64,000 nt of DNA from JAGVSR01 sp963778225 (GCA_963778225.1 CAVZTR010000010.1:62001-126000); one strand, 5' to 3'; shown: positions 17,371 through 25,711, counted from the stretch's first letter. A program made the numbers and translations. Notes: generated from the sequence alone by a model not told the origin.

Positions 17371-17819
17371 TGGGCAAGCCGAGCCGGGAGCGCAGCCTCG
17401 CTGACAACGAGGCCAAGGCGATTGCGAAGAACATCCGCATCTCGCCCCAGAAGTTGAACCTCGTCGCGGAGCTGATCCGCGGCAAGAAGGTCAACGAGGC
17501 CATGGCCGACCTCGAGTTCTCGCGCAAGCGCGTGGCTCAGGACGTACGCAAGTGCGTCATGAGCGCGGTCGCCAACGCTGAGAACAACCACGGCCTCGAT
17601 GTCGACGAACTCGTCGTCGCCGAAGCCTGGGTCGGCAAGAACATCGTGATGAAGCGCTTCGCCGCCCGCGGTCGTGGCCGCGGCTTCCAGGTGTTGAAGC
17701 CGTTCTCGCAGATCACGGTCGTCGTCCGTCAGAAGGCCGAAGAGGCTGAGCCGGCGAAGACCAAGAAGACCAAGCCGGCTGCCAAAGCGGCGGCTCAGCC
17801 CAAGAAGGGGGCCGCGTAA
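17370..17819 (+). CDS. rplV: 50S ribosomal protein L22 with Lys/Ala-rich tail
   Basis: A 149-residue L22, against about 110-130 in most bacteria. The core is standard: RISPQKLNLVAELIRGKKV early on and the tunnel-lining hairpin KRFAARGRGRGFQVLKPFSQ near residues 92-111. The extra length is a tail of about 30 residues made of E, A, K and P (EEAEPAKTKKTKPAAKAAA and on). The start overlaps the rpsS stop and the stop overlaps the rpsC start (TAATG). The tail is low-complexity and probably lies on the ribosome surface. Confidence 0.96.
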   Translation: MGKPSRERSLADNEAKAIAKNIRISPQKLNLVAELIRGKKVNEAMADLEFSRKRVAQDVRKCVMSAVANAENNHGLDVDELVVAEAWVGKNIVMKRFAARGRGRGFQVLKPFSQITVVVRQKAEEAEPAKTKKTKPAAKAAAQPKKGAA

Positions 17820-18640
17820 TGGGTCAGAAAGTCAATCCCGTCGGCCTTCGCGTCGGCATCAACCGCACCTGGGACAGCCGCTGGTTTGCAGCCCGTGGCG
17901 AGTACGGCAAGCTGCTGCACGAAGACATGGTCATGCGTGACCACATCATGCAGCACCAGCGCACCGCCGGCATTTCCAAGGTGGTCATCGAGCGCCCGCA
18001 CAAGAAGTGCCGCGTCACCGTCCATTCGGCTCGCCCCGGCGTGCTGATCGGCAAGAAGGGCGCCGACATCGAGAAGCTGCGTGGCGAACTCGCCCGCCTC
18101 ACGACGTCGGAAGTGCACCTCAACATCGTCGAAGTGCGCAAGCCTGAAATCGACGCCACGCTGGTCGCTGAATTGATCGCCCAGCAGCTCGAGCGTCGTG
18201 TCGCCTTCCGCCGCGCCATGAAGCGCGCCGTTCAGTCGGCCCTTCGCCTCGGCGCCGTCGGCATCCGTATCAACGTCGCCGGCCGTCTCGGCGGCGCGGA
18301 AATCGCACGCACCGAATGGTACCGCGAAGGCCGCGTGCCGCTCCACACGCTGCGCGCCGATATCGACTTCGGCTACGGCCTTGCCAAGACCGCCTATGGC
18401 GTCATCGGCATCAAGGTCTGGATCTTCAAGGGCGAGATCATCGAGCACGATCCCATGGCTTCCGAGCGCCGTTCGCTCGAAACCCAGGATCAGGCCGGTC
18501 CCCGTCCGCGCCGCGACGACGGCGATCGCCGTGACAACCGCCGCGGCGGTCCGCGTGGCGGACGCGGTGGTGGCGGTGGTGGTGGCGGCGGCGGTGCTCC
18601 CCGCGGTGGCGAAACCACCGAGACGCCGACAGAAGCCTAA
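17819..18640 (+). CDS. rpsC: 30S ribosomal protein S3 with Gly-rich C-terminal tail
   Basis: A 273-residue S3, longer than the usual 210-240. S3 lines the mRNA entry channel and has helicase activity with S4 and S5. The KH domain shows GVLIGKKGADIEKLRGEL, and the C-terminal domain shows RLGGAEIARTEWYREGRVPL. After about residue 225 comes a charged then Gly-rich tail (RRDDGDRRDNRRGGPRGGRG and a run of nine Gly), resembling RGG-type RNA-binding tails. It is translationally coupled to rplV (TAATG). Only the tail is unusual. Confidence 0.97.
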   Translation: MGQKVNPVGLRVGINRTWDSRWFAARGEYGKLLHEDMVMRDHIMQHQRTAGISKVVIERPHKKCRVTVHSARPGVLIGKKGADIEKLRGELARLTTSEVHLNIVEVRKPEIDATLVAELIAQQLERRVAFRRAMKRAVQSALRLGAVGIRINVAGRLGGAEIARTEWYREGRVPLHTLRADIDFGYGLAKTAYGVIGIKVWIFKGEIIEHDPMASERRSLETQDQAGPRPRRDDGDRRDNRRGGPRGGRGGGGGGGGGGAPRGGETTETPTEA

Positions 18641-18659
18641 GGAACTTTAGGAAAAGACA

Positions 18660-19070
18660 ATGCTGCAACCTAAGCGCACAAAGTTCCGCAAGCAGTTCAA
18701 GGGCCGCATCCACGGCGCTGCCAAAGGCGGCACGACCTTGAGCTTCGGCGAAATCGGCCTCAAGGCCGTCGAGCCGGAACGTATCACCGCGCGCCAGATC
18801 GAAGCGGCTCGCCGCGCGATCGCACGCCACACGAAGCGTCAGGGCCGCATCTGGCTCCGCATCTATCCGGACGTGCCGGTCACCAAGAAGCCGGCCGAAG
18901 TTCGCATGGGTTCGGGCAAGGGCAGCGTTGAACTCTGGGTGGCACGCGTGAAGCCGGGCCGCATCCTGTTCGAGATCGGCGGCGTCAATCCGCAGATCGC
19001 GAAGGAAGCGCTCGAACTCGGCGCCGCCAAGCTGCCGATCAAGACCCGTATCGTGACGCGCCTCGCTTGA
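18660..19070 (+). CDS. rplP: 50S ribosomal protein L16
   Basis: A 136-residue L16, normal length, located near the A site and the 5S rRNA. The universal start MLQPKRTKFRKQFKGR is present, as is the segment PVTKKPAEVRMGSGKGSVEL that contains the Arg hydroxylated in some proteobacteria. It begins 20 bases after rpsC and is followed by rpmC after 40 bases. Confidence 0.98.
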   Translation: MLQPKRTKFRKQFKGRIHGAAKGGTTLSFGEIGLKAVEPERITARQIEAARRAIARHTKRQGRIWLRIYPDVPVTKKPAEVRMGSGKGSVELWVARVKPGRILFEIGGVNPQIAKEALELGAAKLPIKTRIVTRLA

Positions 19071-19110
19071 TTGCTGAGACGTGACACAAAGGAATGAGTG
19101 AGGACGAACG

Positions 19111-19320
19111 ATGAAGGCTGCTGAGCTTAAGGGCATGTCCCTCGACCAGCTCGACGACCAGCTGGCGAAGCTGAAGAAGGAGCAGTTCAACCTGCGCTTC
19201 CAGCGGGCTTCCGGGCAGCTGGAAACCACCTCGCGGATTCGCGAGGTCCGCCGCGATATCGCGCGCGTGATGACGGTGGCTCGCACGAAGCGGGTCGGCA
19301 GTGCGCAGAAGAGCGCTTGA
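19111..19320 (+). CDS. rpmC: 50S ribosomal protein L29
   Basis: A 69-residue two-helix L29, which with L23 surrounds the tunnel exit. Conserved features are the start MKAAELKGMS, the helix LAKLKKEQFNLRFQRASGQL and RIREVRRDIARVMT. It has a good start after GAGTGAGGA and is followed by rpsQ after 13 bases. Confidence 0.97.
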   Translation: MKAAELKGMSLDQLDDQLAKLKKEQFNLRFQRASGQLETTSRIREVRRDIARVMTVARTKRVGSAQKSA

Positions 19321-19333
19321 GGAGATTTGAGCG

Positions 19334-19567
19334 ATGCCGAAGCGCATTCTGCAGGGTGTGGTCGTTTCCGACAAGAACGACAAGACGATCGTGGTGGAAG
19401 TGGAACGCCGTTTCACGCATCCGCTGCTGAAAAAGACCGTGCGCCGTACGAAGAAGTATCACGCGCATGACGAAGCGAACGTTTTCAAGATCGGCGACAA
19501 GGTCTCCATCGAGGAGTCTGCCCCGATCTCGAAGAACAAGCGTTGGGTGGTTCTGGCGAAGGCCTGA
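19334..19567 (+). CDS. rpsQ: 30S ribosomal protein S17
   Basis: A 77-residue S17 of the OB fold that binds 16S rRNA early in assembly. The sequence GVVVSDKNDKTIVVEVERR and the segment TKKYHAHDEAN followed by GDKVSIEESAPISKNKRW match the family. It is followed by 110 bases that include a strong short hairpin before rplN, one of the longer gaps in the spc region. Confidence 0.97.
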   Translation: MPKRILQGVVVSDKNDKTIVVEVERRFTHPLLKKTVRRTKKYHAHDEANVFKIGDKVSIEESAPISKNKRWVVLAKA

Positions 19568-19639
19568 TCCCCGGCGCCGGGCCCCGTAACGGGCTGACGG
19601 CGCGGGCGAGACGGACGAGCCGGCCGGTGAAATGAATTT

Positions 19640-19657
19640 GGCCACCCGAGGGTGGCC
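19640..19657 (+). promoter_or_regulatory. Hairpin just upstream of rplN
   Basis: GGCCACCC (19640-19647) pairs perfectly with GGGTGGCC (19650-19657) and ends 20 bases before the rplN start, close to its Shine-Dalgarno sequence AGGGAAGGA. No T-run follows. Its place at the head of the rplN-rplX-rplE group suggests translational control or mRNA processing; the S8 repressor of enterobacteria acts in this part of the operon. The regulatory role is inference. Confidence 0.45.
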
Positions 19658-19677
19658 GTAAGGGAAGGACGACAGCG

Positions 19678-20046
19678 ATGATCCAGATGGAGACCAATCT
19701 CGACGTCGCCGACAATTCGGGCGCTCGCCGCGTTCAGTGCATCAAGGTGCTGGGCGGCTCCAAGCGCAAGTACGCCACCATCGGCGACACGATCGTCGTG
19801 TCGGTGAAGGAGGCGATCCCGAAGGGTCGCGTGAAAAAGGGCCAGGTAATGAAGGCCGTGATCGTGCGCGTCGCCAAGGGCGTTCGCCGTGCGGACGGCT
19901 CGCTGATCCGCTTCGATCGCAACGCCGCCGTTCTCGTGAACGCGCAGGGCGATCCCGTCGGCACGCGTATCTTCGGGCCGGTGACCCGTGAACTGCGCGC
20001 CAAGAACCACATGAAGATCGTTTCGCTCGCGCCGGAGGTGCTGTGA
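19678..20046 (+). CDS. rplN: 50S ribosomal protein L14
   Basis: A 122-residue L14, exactly the family length, at the interface between subunits and the binding site of the silencing factor RsfS. MIQMETNLDVADNSGARRVQ and the KKGQVMKAVIVRVAKG segment are typical. AAGGGAAGGACGACAGCG precedes the ATG. The stop codon overlaps the rplX start as TGATG. Confidence 0.98.
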   Translation: MIQMETNLDVADNSGARRVQCIKVLGGSKRKYATIGDTIVVSVKEAIPKGRVKKGQVMKAVIVRVAKGVRRADGSLIRFDRNAAVLVNAQGDPVGTRIFGPVTRELRAKNHMKIVSLAPEVL

Positions 20047-20372
20047 TGTCGGCTCAGAAGATCAAGAAGGGCGATCACGTCATCGTGCTGACGGGCCGCG
20101 ACAAGGGCAAGCACGGCGAGGTGATCGAGGTTCGCCCCAAGGAGAACCGCGCACTCGTTCGTGGCGTCAACGTCGTTCGCCGGCATCAGAAGCAGACGGC
20201 GCAGCAGGAGGGCGGCATCATTTCCAAGGAAGCCGCGATCCAGCTGTCTAACCTCGCCCTCGAAGACCCCAAGGACGGCAAGCCGACCCGCGTCGGATTC
20301 AAGCTGCTGGACGACGGCCGCAAGGTGCGTGTCGCCAAGCGCTCTGGCGAAGTCATTCCGGAGAAGAAGTAA
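20046..20372 (+). CDS. rplX: 50S ribosomal protein L24
   Basis: A 108-residue L24, an assembly initiator with an N-terminal KOW motif (KIKKGDHVIVLTGRDKGKHG, about residues 5-24). An in-frame GTG three bases upstream could also initiate; ATG 20046 is preferred because it forms the TGATG overlap with the rplN stop, as at other junctions of this cluster. rplE starts 3 bases after the stop. Confidence 0.96.
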   Translation: MSAQKIKKGDHVIVLTGRDKGKHGEVIEVRPKENRALVRGVNVVRRHQKQTAQQEGGIISKEAAIQLSNLALEDPKDGKPTRVGFKLLDDGRKVRVAKRSGEVIPEKK

Positions 20373-20375
20373 GCC

Positions 20376-21032
20376 ATGGCTGAGAACGACAAAAAGGGCG
20401 GCAAGCCGCAAGCCGCAGCTGGTAAGGCCAAGGCCGCCAAGGCAGCAGCGCCCGTCGCCGCCGCGCCCGCCAAGCCGCGCCCCGCTGATTACAAGCCGCG
20501 CATGAAGGTTCACTACGAGAAGGTCGTGCGCGACGCCATGCGCACGAAGTTCGAGTACGGGAACATCATGGAAATCCCGCGCATCGAGAAGATCGTGCTC
20601 AACATGGGTGTGGGTGAAGCCACCGCCGACCGTAAGAAGGTCGAAGTGGCAGCCGCGCAATTGGCCAAGATCTCCGGCCAGAAGCCGCAGATGACCAAGG
20701 CCAAGAAGTCGATCGCCACCTTCAAGGTGCGTGATGGCATGACCCTCGGCGCCAAGGTCACGCTTCGCGGCGACCGCATGTATGAATTCCTGGACCGGTT
20801 CGTCACGATCGCGCTGCCGCGCGTGAAGGACTTCCGCGGTCTGAACCCGAAGAGCTTCGACGGCCGTGGCAACTACGCCTGCGGTCTGAAGGAGCACCTC
20901 GTGTTCCCCGAAATCAACTATGACGAAGTCGACGACGTGCTCGGCATGGACGTCATCGTCGTCACGACCGCCAAGACAGACGACGAAGCCCGCGAACTCC
21001 TTCGCGGCTTCAACTTCCCCTTCCGCAGCTAG
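20376..21032 (+). CDS. rplE: 50S ribosomal protein L5 with N-terminal Lys/Ala extension
   Basis: A 218-residue L5; the family is usually 179-187. L5 binds 5S rRNA and contacts the P-site tRNA. The core from about residue 40 is normal: IEKIVLNMGVGEATADRKKV, QKPQMTKAKKSIATFKVRDG and RDFRGLNP-type KDFRGLNPKSFDGRGNY. The extra N-terminal segment of about 38 residues is low-complexity (KGGKPQAAAGKAKAAKAAA and on). It is not a start-site error, because the first ATG lies directly after the rplX stop with ribosome-binding site GGAGAAGAAG and the next in-frame ATG would cut into the core. Confidence 0.96.
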   Translation: MAENDKKGGKPQAAAGKAKAAKAAAPVAAAPAKPRPADYKPRMKVHYEKVVRDAMRTKFEYGNIMEIPRIEKIVLNMGVGEATADRKKVEVAAAQLAKISGQKPQMTKAKKSIATFKVRDGMTLGAKVTLRGDRMYEFLDRFVTIALPRVKDFRGLNPKSFDGRGNYACGLKEHLVFPEINYDEVDDVLGMDVIVVTTAKTDDEARELLRGFNFPFRS

Positions 21033-21084
21033 AGGACCTCGGGTGTCCCGTTACATGTGCCCGAAAGGCCTTTGGAGGATTTGA

Positions 21085-21390
21085 ATGGCCAAGACCAGTT
21101 CGATTGAGAAGAACAACCGCCGCCGCAAGATGGCCGCCCAGTCGGCCGCCAAGCGCAAGCGCCTGAAAGAGATCGCCAACGATCTCAAGCGCCCGGCCGA
21201 AGAGCGCTTTGCAGCGCGTCTGAAGCTGGCCGAGATGCCGCGGAATTCTTCTCCAACCCGCATCCGCAACCGCTGCGAGCTCACCGGCCGCGCGCGGGGC
21301 ACCTATCGCAAGTTCAAGCTGTGCCGCAACCAGCTTCGCGAACTCGCCAGCCAGGGTCGCATTCCTGGCATCGTGAAGTCGAGCTGGTAA
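21085..21390 (+). CDS. rpsN: 30S ribosomal protein S14 (zinc-independent type)
   Basis: A 101-residue S14 of the long type without CxxC zinc pairs. The segment RNRCELTGRARGTYRKFKLC followed by RNQLRELASQG is diagnostic. It lies between rplE and rpsH, the usual spc order, with TTGGAGGATTTGA as the ribosome-binding region. Confidence 0.97.
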   Translation: MAKTSSIEKNNRRRKMAAQSAAKRKRLKEIANDLKRPAEERFAARLKLAEMPRNSSPTRIRNRCELTGRARGTYRKFKLCRNQLRELASQGRIPGIVKSSW

Positions 21391-21403
21391 GGGAACGAAG
21401 AAG

Positions 21404-21802
21404 ATGGCAATGAACGATCCCGTTGGCGACATGCTGACCCGCATCCGTAACGCGCAGATGCGTCGCCGCCCGAAGGTCTCGACACCCGCTTCCACGCTGC
21501 GGGCCCGCGTCCTCGACGTGCTGACCGAGGAAGGCTACATCCGCGGCTATGCACGGGTTGAACTGAAAGGTTCCGAGCCCGAGTTCGAAATCGAGCTCAA
21601 GTACTACAACGGCCAGCCAGCGATCCGTGAAATCGAGCGCGTCTCGAAGCCCGGCCGCCGCGTGTACTCGCCGGTGAAGGACTTGAAGAACGTCCGTAAC
21701 GGCCTCGGCGTCGCGATCCTGTCGACGCCCAAGGGCGTGATGTCCGACTCGCGAGCCCGCGAGGAGAATGTCGGCGGCGAGATCATCTGCAACGTATTCT
21801 AA
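21404..21802 (+). CDS. rpsH: 30S ribosomal protein S8
   Basis: A 132-residue S8, normal length. It binds the central 16S domain and in enterobacteria represses the spc operon. Typical motifs are NDPVGDMLTRIRNAQMRR at the start and the C-terminal STPKGVMSDSRAREENVGGE. GAACGAAGAAG precedes the ATG. A 6-bp perfect hairpin follows between this gene and rplF. Confidence 0.98.
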   Translation: MAMNDPVGDMLTRIRNAQMRRRPKVSTPASTLRARVLDVLTEEGYIRGYARVELKGSEPEFEIELKYYNGQPAIREIERVSKPGRRVYSPVKDLKNVRNGLGVAILSTPKGVMSDSRAREENVGGEIICNVF

Positions 21803-21810
21803 CGAAGGCG

Positions 21811-21824
21811 CCCGGATCTCCGGG
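21811..21824 (+). promoter_or_regulatory. Small perfect hairpin between rpsH and rplF
   Basis: CCCGGA (21811-21816) and TCCGGG (21819-21824) form a perfect 6-bp stem with a very tight loop, 20 bases before the rplF start. There is no T-run. It may only be an mRNA processing or stability element. Confidence 0.3.
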
Positions 21825-21844
21825 TGGTTCAAGGGGTCGAACCC

Positions 21845-22387
21845 ATGTCACGCATTGGTAAGAAGCCGGTCGCCGTCCCGTCCGCCGTCACGGCAACGGT
21901 CAGCGGTCAGACCGTGAAGATGAAGGGCGCCAAGGGCGAACTCTCCTTCACGTGTCCCGAGCACATCAAGATCGAGAAGACCGCCGACGGCATCGAGGTG
22001 ACGCCTCGTGACGAGACCAAGGCCGCACGCTCCATGTGGGGCATGTCGCGCACCATGATCCAGAACATGATCAAGGGCGTGACCGAGGGCTACTCGCACA
22101 CGCTGGAAATCCACGGCGTCGGCTTCAAGGCCTCGATGAAGGGCAAGGACGTGCTGACGCTCGCCGTCGGCTACAGCCACGACGTGAACATCAAGGTTCC
22201 CGCCGGCGTCGAAGTGAAAGTCGGCGGCGCCAAGCAGGACCAGGTGACCGTCTCGGGCATCGACAAGCAGGCCGTCGGTGAATTGGCCGCCGTCATCCGT
22301 TCTTCGCGCAAGCCGGAGCCCTACCAGGGCAAGGGCGTGCGCTATCAGGGCGAATATATCTTCCGCAAGGAAGGCAAGAAGAAGTAA
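21845..22387 (+). CDS. rplF: 50S ribosomal protein L6
   Basis: A 180-residue L6 near the factor-binding site. The start MSRIGKKPVAVPS and the C-terminal EPYQGKGVRYQGEYIFRKEG-type end (KPEPYQGKGVRYQGEY) are conserved. A GTG seven codons upstream is in frame, but ATG 21845 gives the family N-terminus and has AAGGGG about 10 bases before it. It is followed by rplR after 11 bases. Confidence 0.97.
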   Translation: MSRIGKKPVAVPSAVTATVSGQTVKMKGAKGELSFTCPEHIKIEKTADGIEVTPRDETKAARSMWGMSRTMIQNMIKGVTEGYSHTLEIHGVGFKASMKGKDVLTLAVGYSHDVNIKVPAGVEVKVGGAKQDQVTVSGIDKQAVGELAAVIRSSRKPEPYQGKGVRYQGEYIFRKEGKKK

Positions 22388-22398
22388 GGACGCGATCC

Positions 22399-22761
22399 AT
22401 GGGTACGCACAATCCACTCTTCATCAAGCGCCGCGCCCGCGTGCGCCGCTCGTTGAAGGCGAACTCCGGAACCCGGCCGCGCCTCTCGGTGCACCGCTCC
22501 GGCAAGAACATTTACGCGCAAGTCATCGACGACGCGGCCGGCACCACCATCGCCGCTGCCTCGACGCTCGAGAAGGATCTGCGCGGTTCGCTCAAGACGG
22601 GCGCCGACGTCTCCGCTGCGGCGGCGGTCGGCAAGCTCATCGCCGAGCGGACACTGAAGGCCGGCATCGAAACGGTCGTCTTCGACCGCGGCGGCTTCCT
22701 CTATCATGGGCGCGTGAAAGCGCTCGCGGAGGCCGCGCGCGAAAGCGGCCTGAAGTTCTGA
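22399..22761 (+). CDS. rplR: 50S ribosomal protein L18
   Basis: A 120-residue L18 that binds 5S rRNA with L5. RPRLSVHRSGKNIYAQVIDD in the N-terminal half and VVFDRGGFLYHGRVKALAEA at the C-terminus are conserved. It has a good AAGGACG ribosome-binding site overlapping the rplF stop and is followed by rpsE after 16 bases. Confidence 0.98.
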   Translation: MGTHNPLFIKRRARVRRSLKANSGTRPRLSVHRSGKNIYAQVIDDAAGTTIAAASTLEKDLRGSLKTGADVSAAAAVGKLIAERTLKAGIETVVFDRGGFLYHGRVKALAEAARESGLKF

Positions 22762-22777
22762 TGAAAGGGATTTGACC

Positions 22778-23362
22778 GTGGCACGTGGACCCCAGGAAAA
22801 GCGCGGCGGACGCGATCGCGATCGTGAAAAGGTCGAGAGCGAGTTTACCGACAAGCTCGTTCACATCAACCGCGTCGCGAAGGTCGTGAAGGGCGGTAAG
22901 CGCTTCGGCTTTGCGGCTCTCGTGGTCGTTGGCGATCTGCGCGGCCGCGTCGGCTTCGGCCACGGCAAGGCGCGCGAAGTGCCGGAAGCGATCCGCAAGG
23001 CGACGGAAGCGGCTCGCCGCAACCTCGTCCGCGTTCCGCTCCGCGACGCCCGCACGCTGCATCATGACAGCGAAGGCCGTCACGGTTCGGGCAAGGTCGT
23101 CGTCCGCTCGGCTCCGGCCGGTACCGGCATCATCGCTGGCGGCGCCATGCGCGCCGTTTTCGAAATGCTCGGCGTCCAGGATGTCGTCGCCAAGTCGCTC
23201 GGCTCCACCAACCCGTACAACGTCGTGCGCGCCACCTTCGACGCCCTCAAGGGCCAGGAGAATCCGCGTGGCGTCGCGGCTCGTCGCAATCTGAAGGTTT
23301 CCGACATTGTGGCGCGCCGCCGCGATGGCTCGGTCGCCTCCGAGGCCGGCGCCGACCTCTAA
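22778..23362 (+). CDS. rpsE: 30S ribosomal protein S5
   Basis: A 194-residue S5 with its double-stranded-RNA-binding-like N domain and the C-terminal S5D2 fold; it contributes to decoding accuracy and the mRNA entry helicase. The core GFGHGKAREVPEAIRKATE and GTGIIAGGAMRAVFEMLGV are intact. A TTG two codons upstream is open, but GTG 22778 is taken as the start because AAAGGGA precedes it with good spacing and it gives the usual MARGPQEKR. Confidence 0.96.
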   Translation: MARGPQEKRGGRDRDREKVESEFTDKLVHINRVAKVVKGGKRFGFAALVVVGDLRGRVGFGHGKAREVPEAIRKATEAARRNLVRVPLRDARTLHHDSEGRHGSGKVVVRSAPAGTGIIAGGAMRAVFEMLGVQDVVAKSLGSTNPYNVVRATFDALKGQENPRGVAARRNLKVSDIVARRRDGSVASEAGADL

Positions 23363-23391
23363 GGCCGGCGTCAACCTGAAGGAACGGAACT

Positions 23392-23586
23392 ATGGCTGAC
23401 AACAAAAAGACCGTCACGGTCGAGCAGTACGCGAGCGCCAACCGCCGCCCGGAAAAGCAGTCTCAGACGCTGCGCGGCCTCGGTCTCGACAAGCTGAACC
23501 GTCGCCGTACGCTGGAGGACACTCCGGCCGTGCGCGGCATGATCAATTCCATCCCCCACCTCGTCCGCGTCGTCGACGAGGCCTGA
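23392..23586 (+). CDS. rpmD: 50S ribosomal protein L30
   Basis: A 64-residue L30, normal length. The core SANRRPEKQSQTLRGLGLDK followed by LNRRRTLEDTPAVRGMI is conserved. It lies between rpsE and rplO as usual, with GAAGGAACGGAACT upstream of its ATG. Confidence 0.97.
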   Translation: MADNKKTVTVEQYASANRRPEKQSQTLRGLGLDKLNRRRTLEDTPAVRGMINSIPHLVRVVDEA

Positions 23587-23619
23587 GGCACTTTTTAGGT
23601 TTGAGGAGCGCCACGTCCC

Positions 23620-24168
23620 ATGCGGCTCAATGAGATCAACGACAACGAAGGCGCGCGCAAGCGGCGCGTCCGCATCGGCCGCGGCATCGGCTCCGGCGTC
23701 GGCAAGACCGGTGGTCGCGGCGGCAAGGGCCAGACGGCTCGCTCAGGCGTCGCCATCGGCGGCTTCGAAGGCGGCCAGATGCCCCTGCATCGCCGTCTGC
23801 CGAAGCGCGGCTTCAACAAGTTCCGCCCCAAAGACTTCAACGAGATCAACGTCGGTACGCTGCAGAAGGCGATCGAAGAGGGCAAGCTGAAGGCTGGCCA
23901 GTCGGTCGACGTCGCCACGCTCATCGAAGCCGGCATCCTGCGCCGCCCCAAGGATGGTCTGCGCGTTCTCGGCACCGGCGAACTCAAGTCGAAGCTGACG
24001 GTTACAGCCAACGGTGCATCGGCGTCCGCAAAGGCGGCCATCGAAAGCGCCGGCGGTTCGCTGAAGATCATCGAGGTCAAGATCCTCGAAGCAGACGAAG
24101 TGAAGCGCAAGAAGACGGCCGCCAAGAAGGCCGGTTCTGCGAAGACCACGGCCAAGTCGGAGGACTAG
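23620..24168 (+). CDS. rplO: 50S ribosomal protein L15 with basic C-terminal tail
   Basis: A 182-residue L15, longer than the common 144-160. The Gly-rich N-terminal segment GRGIGSGVGKTGGRGGKGQT and FEGGQMPLHRRLPKRGF are typical. About 25 extra residues at the end are Lys/Ala-rich (VKRKKTAAKKAGSAKTTAKS), like the tails of L22 and L5 in this genome. It is followed by a 172-base gap before secY that contains no gene and no convincing promoter. Confidence 0.97.
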   Translation: MRLNEINDNEGARKRRVRIGRGIGSGVGKTGGRGGKGQTARSGVAIGGFEGGQMPLHRRLPKRGFNKFRPKDFNEINVGTLQKAIEEGKLKAGQSVDVATLIEAGILRRPKDGLRVLGTGELKSKLTVTANGASASAKAAIESAGGSLKIIEVKILEADEVKRKKTAAKKAGSAKTTAKSED

Positions 24169-24340
24169 TCTGGTACGGCCGCGAAGGCGCGCCCATATCC
24201 CGTGAGGCCGGAGCAAACACGTGCTCCGTGCTGTGCGGCGAACCGGTCGATCGGTGATCCGAGGGACTGGAATGGGTGAGCAGCGGCCGCCACGGCGTTG
24301 AAAGACGCCGCCCGGCTGTCGAGGGTCAGGAGAGAGCACG

Positions 24341-25711
24341 ATGGTTTCCGCTGCCGAGCAGCTTGCCTCGAACATGAATTTCGGCGCCTTCGCCAAGGCG
24401 CAGGACCTGAAGCAGCGCCTGTGGTTCACCCTCGGCGCGCTCCTCGTCTATCGTCTCGGCACCTTCATTCCCCTGCCGGGCATCAACGCTGGGGCGTTCG
24501 CGGAAGCCTTCAAGGCTCAGTCGTCGGGCATCCTTGGCATGTTCAACATGTTCGCTGGCGGCGCCGTGGAGCGCCTCGCGATCTTCGCGTTGAACATCAT
24601 GCCGTACATCTCGGCGTCGATCATCATTCAGATCATGACGTCGGTCTCGCCCAAGCTTGAAGCCCTCAAGAAAGAGGGTGAAAGCGGCCGCAAGCAGATC
24701 AACCAGTACACCCGCTATCTCACTGTCCTGCTCGCCACGCTGCAGGCCTACGGAATTGCGATCGGCCTCGAAGGATCGTCCTCGGGCGCTGCCGGCGCGA
24801 TCGTGAAGGATCCTGGCTGGTTCTTCCGCTTTTCAACCGTCATCACGCTGGTCGGCGGCACCATGTTCCTGATGTGGCTGGGTGAGCAGATCACGCAGCG
24901 CGGCGTCGGCAACGGCATTTCGCTCATCATCTTCGCCGGCATCGTGGCAGGCCTCCCCGCGGCACTCGCCGGCCTGTTCGAACTGGCCCGCGCCGGCTCG
25001 ATCTCGACCCCGCTCCTCTTCGCTCTCATCGCCCTTATGCTCGGCGTCGTCGCCGCCGTCGTCTTCATCGAACGTGCCCAACGCCGCCTTCTGATCCAGT
25101 ATCCGAAGCGACAAGTCGGCACCCGCATGACGCAGGGCGAGTCCTCGCATCTGCCGCTGAAGCTGAACTCGGCCGGCGTCATTCCGCCGATCTTCGCCTC
25201 GTCGCTGCTTCTCCTGCCGATCACGGCCGCCCAGTTCATGGGGTCCGGTGGCGGCACGGGTTCGGAGTGGCTGAACTCCATCGTGGCCTCGTTGGGCATG
25301 GGCCAGCCGCTGCACATGCTGCTGACCGCCGCGCTCATCATCTTCTTCGCGTTCTTCTACACCGCGCTTGTTTTCAATCCGAAAGAAACGGCCGACAACC
25401 TGCGCAAGTACGGTGGCTTCCTGCCCGGCATCCGTCCTGGCGAGAAGACAGCCGAATACATCGACTACGTGCTGACCCGCATCACCTTCGTTGGCGCCTT
25501 GTATCTGGCTGCCGTCTGCGTGCTGCCTGAGTTCCTGGTCTCCTACGCCGCCTTGCCGTTCTACTTCGGCGGAACCTCGCTTCTCATCGCCGTGTCCGTC
25601 ACCATGGATACGGTGGCGCAGATCCAGAGCCACTTGCTCGCGCATCAGTACGAAGGCCTCATCAAGAAGGCGAAGCTGCGCGGCGCGACGAACAACAGGG
25701 GCCGTCGGTGA
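24341..25711 (+). CDS. secY: Preprotein translocase subunit SecY
   Basis: A 456-residue integral membrane protein, the channel subunit of SecYEG. About ten membrane segments are visible. The conserved early segment RLGTFIPLPGINAGAF, the plug/TM2 region and the cytoplasmic loops that receive SecA are in their usual order, ending in the cytoplasmic tail YEGLIKKAKLRG. GGTCAGGAGAGAGCACG precedes the ATG. Its stop overlaps the adk start by 4 bases (GTGA), so the two are translated together. Confidence 0.98.
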   Translation: MVSAAEQLASNMNFGAFAKAQDLKQRLWFTLGALLVYRLGTFIPLPGINAGAFAEAFKAQSSGILGMFNMFAGGAVERLAIFALNIMPYISASIIIQIMTSVSPKLEALKKEGESGRKQINQYTRYLTVLLATLQAYGIAIGLEGSSSGAAGAIVKDPGWFFRFSTVITLVGGTMFLMWLGEQITQRGVGNGISLIIFAGIVAGLPAALAGLFELARAGSISTPLLFALIALMLGVVAAVVFIERAQRRLLIQYPKRQVGTRMTQGESSHLPLKLNSAGVIPPIFASSLLLLPITAAQFMGSGGGTGSEWLNSIVASLGMGQPLHMLLTAALIIFFAFFYTALVFNPKETADNLRKYGGFLPGIRPGEKTAEYIDYVLTRITFVGALYLAAVCVLPEFLVSYAALPFYFGGTSLLIAVSVTMDTVAQIQSHLLAHQYEGLIKKAKLRGATNNRGRR

